From the NCBI RefSeq assembly GCF_000512585.2, contig NC_089243.1, forward strand, positions 434,001 to 498,000: a DNA stretch of 64,000 nucleotides. Direction: 5' to 3'. Position numbers and translations under genes: made by a program. The notes under the pieces were generated by a model. That model had not been told where the DNA came from. It searched no databases and worked only from the letters and a program-made list of their open reading frames with translations. Shown in pieces: positions 13,369-24,287 of this stretch. The stretch comes from Kwoniella bestiolae CBS 10118 (taxonomy: Eukaryota > Basidiomycota > Tremellomycetes > Tremellales > Cryptococcaceae). Within the stretch, counting starts at the first letter, position 1. Every line of letters begins with the position of its first letter.

Positions 13369-13806
13369 CTACCCAGATACAGCCTCATCCTTCCTTCTGA
13401 GTCTCTCATCCAGTTGAGCCTCCCAAGATTTGATCTCATCATCAACATTATCCGCCAACCAGAACATATAAGGTTGAAACATCGTCTTATTCGTCCTCAT
13501 ATGTAAAGTCCACTTCACTCCACTGGCCATTCGGATAGTCTCGTCACCACCGTACAGATCGACCCTTGATCTTCCCTCTTGAACGTAAGACGATCGAAGC
13601 GCGACTATTCCAGACAGGTTGAGGACCTTTGGGATATTCTCGTACGCCTGTATCGCCTCTGGAGGAAGGGTTGTGGTGAATTTGAGATCTATGGAAAATC
13701 CTTTGGAAGTGCGTTTCCTATTGCTGAGGTCGTTTCGCATGTATTCCTGAACGTCAGGCACGAGGATAACGTTGGGATGGGGATGGGGATTGTTGGAAGT
13801 TGACAT
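13369..13806 (-). CDS. Small protein of unknown function (145 aa)
   Basis: A single open exon of 145 codons starts with a His/Pro-rich segment (SNNPHPHPNVILVP). It continues with a charged, folded-looking sequence that includes DLYGGDETIRMASGVKW and MFQPYMFWLADNVDDEI, and ends with basic and acidic residues. I do not recognise a family. No membrane segment or signal peptide is seen. Its amino-acid composition looks like a real soluble protein rather than chance ORF sequence, but no conservation was tested and extra exons are possible. Confidence 0.55.
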   Translation of the reverse strand: MSTSNNPHPHPNVILVPDVQEYMRNDLSNRKRTSKGFSIDLKFTTTLPPEAIQAYENIPKVLNLSGIVALRSSYVQEGRSRVDLYGGDETIRMASGVKWTLHMRTNKTMFQPYMFWLADNVDDEIKSWEAQLDERLRRKDEAVSG

Positions 13807-14759
13807 TGTATGATGTTCTGCAGCCGAGAATTGCTATGGTGAGGGAGAGCTGACGTTATATGATGGCTTCGGGTGGGTTATAACAGTAGTGCGTGAAATA
13901 GCGCCGTGAACGGTGTATGACGATGATATGTAATAGTGTCTGCACGAAGCTGGAATGTTCATCTGATGATCAGATACTGCACCTTCTCATTACGATGGTG
14001 ACTCTTTCGGAAAGGACTTACAGGATATCTTGAACTGCAACCTTGTCTCGCTCGATGTGGTGGTCTTTATACTCGATGCGTTAAGGATGAAATAAAGCGG
14101 TGTCTAGTACCTCTGGAAGACGATATGAAGAGTTGTTGGGCTGATTTGAAGTGTGAAGGCTGGATTACATTGTTTTGTATAGATATCAAGAATACATGTA
14201 TCATCACAATAATATGTGTATATTTCTGATCAAACATGGTGGCAACCTCATGTTTGTTGTTGTGACTGTTGTTGTTGTTATCATCCCCGATGATGTCACT
14301 ACCTCCGCCGGATCATCCCGCGCTTATGCTTAACACTCTATCCGTAACATGTGGCATCATCACCTGTCAGACTCGCAATCTTTCTTCACGAGGGAGATAC
14401 AGAATCGATAGAAGATATTTTAGCATCTCAGCATATATATGTATAAACAAATCAAGCGAAATAAAGCAAAAAAATGAAAGCAAGACGGAGATATAAAATA
14501 GTAGAAAAAGAAGAAATGGTGTTGATGATATGTAGACTCTGTTTTTCGTTCTTTCCCATCCCCAACTCCCGCAATATCAAAGTAAGCAAAGACCAAAGAC
14601 TGATATATCAAACGCAAGACAATATAATTCCAAATGGTTTCTTTCTTTTCTTTCGGTGTTTTCCACTTTTCCCGTTCTTACCAAACCATACCAAACTTTT
14701 CTCAGACTTCCTCTCTCCTCGCGTATCGGAGCGATAGAAGGTACAGTACCCATCTCAAC
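13807..14759. other. Intergenic region
   Basis: About 950 bp between the 145-aa orphan gene and the 3' end of the Pumilio gene. It is AT-rich near 14400-14700, probably the Pumilio 3' UTR. A short inverted repeat (ATCTGA...TCAGAT) occurs near 13960-13975. No gene was found. Confidence 0.5.
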
Positions 14760-17479
14760 CTATCCCAAGAGGTCCTCCAAAGTCTTAGCCTCCTTCTTAC
14801 CTCCAAGTCGATTACCATTACCATTACCGATCTTCGGAGTGGTCGATTTCGCTCTCAAACCATGTTTGATTTCAGGCGGAGATTGAGGACCGGTCTCTTC
14901 AGAGGTAGATCTCGACATGGTAAGTCCACCGGGTGTAGTTTCGGTGTCGCTGGTGTTGGCTGTTGAGGTATCGTCAAGATCGAATTGGTTGATTCGATTT
15001 TCCAATCGTTTTCCTACAGGGGTGTTTCGAATCTGAGGGATGATGGGGTTGATCAAGTCCAGCAACTAGTTCAATAAAAAGTCAGCTTCGCTCAAACGAT
15101 CCACAGATGGCTAGCTTACCTCCTGTCTCTGCTCGGCTGATGCAGCTACTAAAGCAGTCTGCATAGGCGGATACGTCAGCTTATGCACCACCCAACAAGG
15201 ATCGGGGAGGAAAACTGACCTGTAAGGGGAAATTACCAAAAGCGTCTCTCAGGAGCATACCAACTTGGTTAGATCCGTCTTCCTTGACTGCGACAAGTTC
15301 ATCAATGAGTAGTTTTCTGTCATCATCATTGGCACTGAGGATAGCTTTCTCAACCACGTTAGAAGCGAATTTGTGGCGAGCAACTGGCCAACACTTCGTC
15401 AGCTGAGCTCAGGTCTCCCCGTAAAAGAACAACTCACGTGAGACAACTCTCCCTTTGATAATCTCGATCACTTTATCTCTATCGGCAGGTGCTCCTTCCG
15501 TGATGACACTTTGAACGACGTAGTCTTTCATTGATGGTTAGCTACAAGTACCCGTTATCCAGAATGATGAGTACTCACTTCCAAACTGATCTTCCATGAG
15601 GTCAAGAGTATGTTCATGCATCTCATCCAGCAAGGTCCTCTTCATCTCATCCTCGAGATTCTCGAACATCTTCTGGATGACTCGACAACCATAAGGATGC
15701 TTAGCGAGCTCTTCGATATGACCGATGAATGCATCGGGAACAGTTTGTGGCGGACCGAGGATGATAAGTTTCTGTTCAGGATAAAGTGACCTCAACATCA
15801 GCTTCCTTCTTACGATCAAGGATTATAGCTGAAGGGACATACCTGAATGACATGATTGGCATTGCTGGATCTTACGCATTCAAGAACGTGTCCTTCGAGC
15901 TCGGAGACGAGGGTCTTTCGTTGATCTACCAGAACATGTTCAAGAGCTTTTTGGACGACCTGGTGTGCAATGAAAATATATCAGCTCTTTCCGCGATCGA
16001 TAGCGTATATGTCAGCCGATGACTCACCCTACAACCATACATTTGCATGGACAAAGCCAAAACGTGACCTTCCATCTTCTTGGCCAAAGCAGCTTTCTGC
16101 TTTTGATCACCATGTTCGAACAATTTTTGGGTAACGTAATTGCCGAAGACATCAGTCATGAGTTGATAAGCGTTTGGCATAATCTCATCAAACAACTTTT
16201 GTCGATCTTCGATTGTAGCGGTTTCCAGCTTTTGTTGGATGAATCTTGATCCATGTTGATCTCCGGAAAATTCTGCAATGTGGCCGAAGATGTCCTACAG
16301 AATATAGATCTACCATCAGCTTGTTGTACAGGACATACAGAGGTCATAAGTGGAAAGGAGAGGGAATCTCGTCAGCTCACCTTCAACTCCCATTTCCTAA
16401 CTTTGTTCAATCTGAAATCTTCCAACAAAGCACTTCTGACCACACCACTATCATCGAATCTCTTCGATCGAAGCACATACCCAGCAGCACCTTGATATCC
16501 ATGAGGGGCATAACCGGTCAAACCGCTATAACCATGACCTTGAGAAAGTTGATAAGCGTTGTTGGAGTTGTGAGAACCCAAAGAGTAAGGCGAAGAGCCT
16601 GAAGTGGCTGTGAAAGCACCTCGGGTGGGTGTGACCCCATCGTTGTATCCGAAGTGGGAGTTATTAACATTGTGTCGGTCTGTTCTCAGAGAGTAAGAAG
16701 ATTGGTTTCTCGAGTTATTGTAAGAGTTGTTCTGTAGATATCGTCAGCTCAGCGAAATCCTTTGAACTCAATCGGGTAGAGCAAACACTTACCTGGTAGT
16801 CCTTCTTTCTGGCATTGCCTTGTTGCATGTACATGTTAGGGGTTTGACCGATCCAGTAAGATCTGGGATCTTGAAAACCATAGTATCCAGCAGCTACCGC
16901 AGCAGCATTTGCATGTTGTTGGAGGGTAGAATAGGCAGATTGAACGGGTGGCGGACGAGCGTTTTGTCTAGTAGCTCGAGGGATGAGTGGAGAGGTACTA
17001 TGCGGGTTTTGTTGAGCCGCGCCCAGACTTTGTCTGTGATCTTGTTGATTTCCATAGACCTCAGTGGGGGTGGGGAAACTTCCATCGTAGCCTGCTGAAG
17101 ACATTTGAGGTGTAGGAAGGTTCATGAGATCAGGCGTGGGTGGGACGAAACCATAAGTGGCGGTGGGGTTCCCAGCGAGTCCAGCAGTAGCTGCATACGT
17201 GGCATCTAATCCTACTCCCACACCTAACCCTCCTGCAGTGGTTGTGCCGGGATAGTATGGATACCCTTGTTGATCACCGTAGGGAGAGTATGGTTGAGAT
17301 GAGGGGATCCGAGAAGTCGGGGTCTGAATGTTGGCATAGCCGTGAGTGTTGTTGACGGGACTTTGACCGTGAGAGCTGGGTTGTTGAGGTGAGGGGTAGT
17401 TATCTTCACCACCACTGATTCCCATACCACCCATTCTGGCGGCAAGGTCACTTGAGTGATCGTAATGTTGGTTGGACAT
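14760..17479 (-). CDS. PUM1: Pumilio (PUF) RNA-binding translational regulator
   Basis: Nine exons (16793-17479, 16381-16731, 16028-16294, 15843-15959, 15579-15771, 15438-15524, 15220-15383, 15120-15158, 14760-15065) join in frame to 736 residues. A Tyr/Gln/Pro/Gly-rich disordered N-terminus is followed by the linker SALLEDFRLNKVRKWELKDI typical of canonical Pumilio/Puf3 proteins. Eight PUF repeats cover about residues 347-640. Repeat signatures include GSRFIQQKLE, GNYVTQKLFE, GCRVVQKALE, NHVIQKLI, GCRVIQKMFE, GNYVVQSVI and SNVVEKAI. Such proteins bind TGTANATA-type 3' UTR elements and repress or localise mRNAs; in Cryptococcus a Pum1 protein acts in morphogenesis. The first ATG (17479) was used. 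The upstream gap is unusually long (2.9 kb). Confidence 0.92.
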
Positions 17480-20347
17480 GATCCTAAAGTGTCTTGGAGA
17501 GTATAGTCAGAGTGTAAGAGATTGTTGGTAAACTTGACAGGCAAGAAGAAGATTGTCGAAGAGTGAAAGGATCGAGTATCCTACAAGATTGACAATGGAT
17601 AGTAACCGATTGGCTGGTTGGGAGACAGTAAGGACCAAGGGATAATGGGTGCGGTGAAACCCTTTTTGGCGATTATAGGTGGGTCAAGTATGGTCGTCGA
17701 TAGGAAAATACAGGTGTGAGCTGACGTTGGTGTCAGTTGTAGATTGCACACGAAGGAACAATGTTGTTTTGTTGTCAACGAAAGTCGTGTTTGACAAAGG
17801 GCGGTGTAGTTTTTATAGCGATAATTGGTCAATCACAGAGTATGGGAGTGTTGATCAGATTGCTGGTTCGACAGTCGGTCTGTTGCGATTGTTATTTTTG
17901 GGCAAGTCGATTGAACAGGGTGGCAAGAAGTATATAAATGGGAATGAGAGGTGCGAATCTGAGAAAACGAGACGTGGATACAAGTCAGCTCAACACAAGC
18001 GACTTCGAGGTATATTTTGATTGACTGTATAACCTGGGGCGACAGAAGGAAACAACTTTCTCTCTGGTCGAGGGTTATATATAGGTTGAACAAGAAGGAG
18101 ATGAAAAGGCACACCAAGTAAACTTGATGCGCAAGAAGTATTTGAAGAAGGAGAAGGGAAGAAGGGAAATGAAACTAAAAAGGTGACCAAGAAAAAGAAA
18201 CGGAGACTAACAACGACAACGATGATGATGAAAGTATATTTTCCTCTTCTTCTTTTTTTTTCGCTTTGAGTGGTACGGTGATGGTTGTGGGGATTTACTC
18301 AACCAAAGGGAGAAAAAGGGGGAGCAAGTGGGAAACGACGGTGTAAAGGGAGAAGCGGCAATGGAACGAGGAAAGAGGAAAGAGTAAAAATTAGAGTAGA
18401 GGTATGTGCGTCGTTAGTGAAAAAGGTAATAGCACAATAGCATGAAGACAGAGAGGGAGACATACACACAAACTCACCCGTGCGGATCGGTTTGTTACCA
18501 TCAGATAAAACAAGGACAAGGCATCAGACGAGAGGAAAAAGAGAGATTGAACTGACCACAGCGAAGGAAAGGAGAGAAGAGCAAACAGTCAGTTAGACTA
18601 CCATAGAGGAGAAAGAGAGAGGGAGAGGGCAATGCATCATGAATAAGGAGACACGAGGTTCAGGTAAAGGTAAATCCCCTTAGTCTCAGTCAAGTGAGAG
18701 ATCTGGATTCTCAGCTAGATCAAAGGATGTTTTAGATGGGATGAGAAGAGAGGGGGAGAGGGGGAGAGGGGGAGAGGGGAAGAGGAGAGGATATTCCGAT
18801 CAGGCAGCATCAAAGGAGGGTGCGAGGACATGTCACAGTATGAATAAGATACACACACACAAAAGAAAACAACGTGTGATATGTGATATCCTCCGCTTTG
18901 ATGAGACCATCATAACGGTAGATCAACCCATCTGTCCCCCTCTGTTTGTCGGTCGTACCTGCTTCAACAGGACGGTGTTCCCTTCTATTCCTTCCATTTC
19001 AACCAATCCAATCATGAAATTTCAATTCAACCCTCCGCGATGGTTGTTAACGTCCACGAAGCACAAAAGCAAGAGCACCCCAGACCCCTTTCTTTCTTAC
19101 GCCCTCTTGTCAAACCTTGTTCATCTGATCCCGCCATGATTTGATCGGTCGCCCGGGTAGACTGACAAGACAAGCGCAGATCAAACGATGATGACGATGT
19201 TTAAGCGAATTATGAAGTAGGAGTATAGAGTGGATCAAATGAAAGGGATCCCTTTGGAATAATTTCGTACGATGAGATAGAAGACAGAGGGAATCGACGA
19301 AAGAGGAAGAAGATGAACGATGGTACTGACCTTGTGATGCTAGATACTATGCTATGCGTTGAGACCGATCATATAACGACAATGCCAATACAGTTACCAG
19401 AACCCAACGAATGGATGATGTATGACACGGACGGTCGAAGGAGAGATACTGTGATGTAAATAATTTGATCTATCGTTTGACCTCGAGCGCTTCCTTTTTC
19501 TTCTTCTTCTATATTGGTTTATTTTGTTTTGCTTCGATGTGTTGATGAGTATATTACAGGTGAGAGGATATGTTCAAGAGTAGGTAAGTATGAGTGACTT
19601 CAAGATATCGAGCATGATATCTCCATGACGAAGTATTTAGTTTCCATCAGCCAAAATTTTGTCATTGATGATGCATCGCAACGCGGACCCCTTTTCCTAG
19701 GATATGATCGGAGGTACTTTGTCAAGCAGTGCACGTACCACCGCGTTTGATACTGAGCCATCGGATTAGCGTCAAGGTAAGACGCACTGATCCATTCTAT
19801 TCCAATCAGCTGATGGACGGGACCCCTAAAGTTCCATACAGTTTGCGTTTCATCAGTTAAAATCTTGAGAGATCGCTGGAAGGGTCGGATCAACGCTCTC
19901 CTCTTCATCTTGAAGCTATCCTGGTAAGATGAGAGGATGTATGAGGATCATCACTGTCACTGTTAGAGCTATTAGGCGAAGGTCACTGGTCAGGATACGT
20001 GTCAGCATTGACCACTTGTGTTATTGAGCCGAGTCTCGTTCGGATAGCTCAACGAGATAAACAAGAAAAGAAGAGTTGAATTAGGGTTGTTGGAAAGGAA
20101 AAGCGGGGATAAACGCCGATTTCCTGCGCTGCTGTACTGTGCCTTGGTTTCCTCTCATTCCGTGTGTTATGACCGAGTCTCACCCACGTACTCGGCCTAA
20201 ACTTTGAGACACCCATAGTTGAGGCGCAGGTGCATGCAAGTGCTGCAAGACCATTAGATAGCATGACGGTCAAATAATCTACGGTTCATTCAAGTATTTA
20301 CAACATTCTCCTGACTGTCCTTCCGCCCAATCGCATGCTCCGCCATC
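17480..20347. other. 2.9 kb region upstream of the Pumilio gene
   Basis: This is the largest gene-free stretch in the window. The first 1.3 kb next to the gene is rich in short purine and pyrimidine tracts and contains an AGAGGGGG tandem repeat, suggesting a long transcribed leader. A 132-codon plus-strand ORF at 18741-19139 starts inside the simple repeat and was not accepted. A noncoding RNA or leader introns are possible but cannot be shown by reading alone. Confidence 0.5.
18749..18780. repeat. Short tandem repeat, 8-bp unit AGAGGGGG, four copies
   Basis: Four head-to-tail copies of AGAGGGGG, the last with one change, lie in the long region upstream of the Pumilio gene. Confidence 0.9.
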
Positions 20348-21935
20348 TTATGGACCAAAGATAGACAGTTCTCTCATCTCCTCCAAGACACCTTCGACCT
20401 GTACGTCCAATGACCCGTTGGCGTACTCGTCTCGGATGTTATCGGCAAAGTATCTACAAATGCGAAAAGTAGAATATCATCAGTGAGATAATTTTAGACC
20501 AGCTTACCCCCGACTACTCCGCCGAAGACGCAGGTCAGAGGAGATGCGATGCTCACCTTTGCACGCCCGATAATTTCTCGTAGCCTTCTTCCGCGAATCG
20601 GAGTTGACATCTTATCATAGCTTCAAAGGATGGGTCAAGGTAGGCTAAGACATGTGAGAAAGGGTGTTAGTCTTACTTGTATCGAATGGACGAGGATAGC
20701 AACATTGTCCCGACAGTCCGGAAAAGTTTCGGGGGATGGGGCTAGTTCTAGCTGGCGAAGGGCCATTTTCAGACGAGGTGAAGGAAGGACCAGTACTCAC
20801 GAATACGCAAGTCAACCAAGACAGGCAGCTCAGTGATCAGCTGTTCGTTCAGAATATCGAACACCTCTTTAGCTTCATCGTGTTCCGCTTGCGCCTAGAT
20901 AGAATACGAACATCAGCTGTCTGCAATCTTTCCAGCCCAGCGGACAGATAAGAAACCTACTCTAGGTAATTTGGTAGTATCGTCTGAAGGTTTCTCCACG
21001 AGTTTCTTGACTTTCGCACGAGCGGCATCGTAATCCATCATCTGGAATGATAATATATAAGCTTGCTTCCCGTTCCGAACAGACCAACTGATCACGATTA
21101 ATATGACTGGTTATGCACACATACCTTGTGTTCACGCTTGGTAATGGCATTGTTGATTGTTGGATAGTAGCTGTTCAATTTACCAATTGGTTCGAGTACA
21201 GTCGCTCGGTATGGAGCGTCCTATAGATCTAGGGCGTCAGCTACTTGTGTGCAAAGGAACATATAGAGACGGCTAGCTGAAACGCACCAGGTCTCTACCC
21301 ACTACACCGTCCATCTCGTCTACAGCAGCTTTGTATGCGTGTCCCGCCATTGCTCCCTACGAAATATCGTCTCATCAGCTTCGTCTAGGGCAAATAGCGA
21401 GCAGCAAGCTGAACAACGCACATCACTAGACCTATCATGAGAGTAGAACAGAGAGATAGTCTCGGCAATACGTGCTTGAGCAGCTGCCATGGCTATTGTT
21501 GTTATCATCGTGTTAGTCCACGACACCATGTCCAGTCGTATGATGGAACAAGAAACTAACCTCTTATCGAATCGAGATACACCTTGGCTTCCTTCTGCAA
21601 GTTGTTCGTCTCTTTCTCCATCCTACATGCATATCCATCCAGTCAGCTGATTATGCTATTAATGCAATGTCGCCAACTCACGTCTTATACCTTCCTTCTT
21701 CCTCTGCGAACTCCCTATCTATCGTCCTCTCCACCTGACCCGTCTTCTGCATCAACGTCGTCCCTGCTCGTGAGGCCGCTTTCTTGAATCTGCACGATCA
21801 AGCATTGGTTATCAGCTTACGGATCCGTCAACTCAGCTGGCGCGATTGAAGTCACGTACCCTCCCCTAAGTAACACAAGATCATGTTAGCTTCTATTCGC
21901 AATCATCGTCAGAGAGAGTAAGCTCACCAAGACAT
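20348..21935 (-). CDS. RVS161: BAR-domain protein Rvs161/Hob3
   Basis: Eleven exons close to 262 residues, matching yeast Rvs161 (265). Exons: 21928-21935, 21860-21865, 21682-21789, 21561-21622, 21422-21492, 21288-21356, 21125-21220, 20961-21041, 20801-20894, 20557-20644, 20348-20453. The start MSWGGFKKAASRAG, the stretch ETNNLQKEAKVYLDSIRAM, the segment DAPYRATVLEPIGKLNSYYP and the C-terminal PYLDPSFEAMIRCQLRF are family hallmarks. The protein is one N-BAR domain with no SH3. With an Rvs167-type partner it would tubulate membrane at endocytic sites, and Hob3 also helps Cdc42 activation. The second exon is only 6 nt: without it, joining exon 1 to exon 3 puts a stop codon in frame. The gene is divergent from the proteasome gene. 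Confidence 0.93.
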
Positions 21936-22533
21936 CCTATTGAGTTATTCTGCGTGTCAATTGTTTTGTAGTATAGCTGTCACGCTGTCTGCGTATATGA
22001 TTTTGAAGGTTATATATGGCCCGATGGTAGATTGTTATATGTATATGGTATGATGGTCAATGTCGACGTGAACATGAACAGCGACAATGAGCTGTGTAAG
22101 TGGAATGAGTCATTGTCATTCCCTCAACCGGAACCCGAAGTCAACCTGAACTTGAACCTGAGAACGGACCCAACCGTATTACGTCAGCGAGTCTTGGCGT
22201 GGTATGCCATGGGATAAAATGATAATAATGCAAATTCAGATATTCGATAGACCTGCTTTACATCTGGGCCCCGCTTCAGAGTACTGTTGAATCTCATCGT
22301 CAGCGTTGGACACTTGGTGGATGACCACGCGTTGTCGTTGTAGTTGATAGTCAATAGACATCATTATCTGCTCTCAATCCTCATATACATAGACTCAAAT
22401 ACTCCATCGCCTAAAGCATATTCATTCACAGAGGTATCAGAAGGGTGTATTCATCCCAAACTTACCCTCACACAGCCTCATTCTCGTATCGCCATCTCAA
22501 GAATTCTCTCCCCATTCTTCGCTCTAAACCACA
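21936..22533. promoter_or_regulatory. Divergent promoter region, RVS161 / proteasome alpha1
   Basis: About 600 bp separate the two divergent start codons and must hold both promoters. I looked for, but cannot assert, a proteasome-associated control element. Confidence 0.5.
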
Positions 22534-23932
22534 ATGTCACGATCATCTTACGACCGGTGAGTTGCCAGAGTCGTGGTAGCGTTCAGGCTCAGATCAACTG
22601 ACAATACTGTTGTGGACAGATACCTTACAGTCTTCTCCCCAGAGGGAAGAGTGAGCTACGATTCCCAGCTCTCTCATCGAGGGAAGGTTAAGCTAATATC
22701 TTTATGTTCCCACTGATCTCCTAGCTGTATCAAGTCGGTAAGTTCAGCTAGTCCGTTCTCGCCCCTCGTAGTGCTGCAGCTGATCCTGATTCCCTTTGCA
22801 GAATACGCATTCAAAGCCATCTCAGGAGCAGGTATAACGGCCATCGCTGTTCGAGGGAAAGACACAGCTGTGGTGATAACTCAACGAAAAGTACCTGTAT
22901 GTGTCGACGCCTCAATGATCAGCTTTTAGTAGACTACCTTGAGGTATGCAAGCTGACGACTGCATTGTCATCAGGACAAGCTACTCGATCCTGAGACTAT
23001 CACCCATCTGTTCCAAATTACACCTACCATAGGATGCGTGATGACTGGGTTGATCGGTATGTACCCTTCGCGTACTTTCATCAGCTGTGTATAGTCCTCA
23101 GTAAGACGTTTAGCTGATTAGGCTGTACCCATGTAGCCGACGCCAGAGCTCAAGTCCAACGAACACGTCAAGAGGCAGCTTCGTTCAGGTATAAATTCGG
23201 GTATGAGATCTCCCCTGAAGCTTGTGAGTAATACCCCTCGTTCTCTCTCCCGGCTTGACTAGACTAGACTGATTGTTCTACTGATGAATTGCAGTGGCCA
23301 AACGAATGGCAAACATCAACCAAGTATACACACAACGAGCGGGTATGAGACCATTGGGTATTTGTGAGTCAGCTGGCTCCAGGTATTCGAGCCTTAAGGT
23401 CGCTGACCCAGACGCCGCGGTGTAGCTATGATTCTGATCGGCCCAGATGAAGAGACAGGACCACAAGTGTTCAAACTTGATCCTGCGGGATACTTCACGG
23501 GGTACAAAGCTACTGCCTCGGGACAGAAGCAGACTGAAGCTACCAATTATGTGCGTCTGACCTATCCTCAAAATCAACTAATTGTAGTATATGCTGACAT
23601 GTTGTCTGCTCAATAGTTGGAGAAGAAATGGAAGACCATGGAAACCGATAAGACAGTATTAGATCGAGCGGGTGTGATTGAAGTGAGTCACCCTCATCGA
23701 CGAGCTGCCTTGAAATGGAAACGGTCCAGCTAATCAAGTGTTGTGTGCACAGTTGGCAATCGAATGTCTTTCGTCGGTCGTACAATCGGATTTCAAAGCT
23801 ACCGAGATCGAAATTGGAATCTCATCTACTTCGCCCGAAGAGAAGAACATTGATGGTCAGAATGGTAGATTCAGACAGATGGATGAGGACGAACGAGGTG
23901 AATGGTTGGTCAGGGTCGGTGAGAAGGATTAG
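22534..23932 (+). CDS. SCL1: 20S proteasome alpha1 subunit (PSMA6/Scl1)
   Basis: Ten exons (22534-22556, 22620-22650, 22725-22737, 22802-22896, 22975-23056, 23137-23223, 23295-23363, 23426-23550, 23617-23682, 23753-23932) give 256 residues. The start MSRSSYDRYLTVFSPEGRLY and the segment VEYAFKAI are the alpha-subunit N-terminal signature. KVPDKLLDPETITHLF, IGCVMTGL, QVYTQRAGMRPLG and GYKATASGQKQTEATNYLE place it in the alpha1 (PSMA6) branch. It has no catalytic threonine, as expected for an alpha-ring subunit that forms the gate and docking surface for 19S caps. The third exon is only 13 nt and encodes LYQV. Reading frame is maintained across all nine introns. Confidence 0.95.
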
Positions 23933-24287
23933 ACGTCTGAGTTCGAGCTAGGTGTAGAAGTAGAATATGACTGTTATGCATGAATGTACATATCATCATT
24001 CAGAGCCAGTCACGGTGTATGCTCTTGTATAAGCTGCTGGTGTTAGATTGCACCATGATAGCGTGTTCACATGGTAGCATAAGCGTACACAGACTGACTG
24101 ATATGGTGACCGGAGAAACGCGCTGCCAACGTAATCAAATCGTAAATCTCAAAATTCGGAAATGTTGAGATGTCGTTGCAAGTAGATATTTCGGATCGTC
24201 TACTTGATCAATCAATCCATCTCCTCGTTTTTTGAATCATACATTCATACAACTTTCCTCGCTGTGTGAACACACACTTTCAGCACG
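23933..24287. other. Intergenic region, proteasome alpha1 to COX11
   Basis: 355 bp between tandem plus-strand genes: the alpha1 3' UTR, then the COX11 promoter. A TGTACATA octamer (23985-23992) matches the Pumilio consensus but may be chance. Confidence 0.5.

Noticed and set aside
18741..19139. 132-codon plus-strand ORF upstream of the Pumilio gene
   Set aside because: Begins inside an AGAGGGGG tandem repeat, and no protein-like features were seen.
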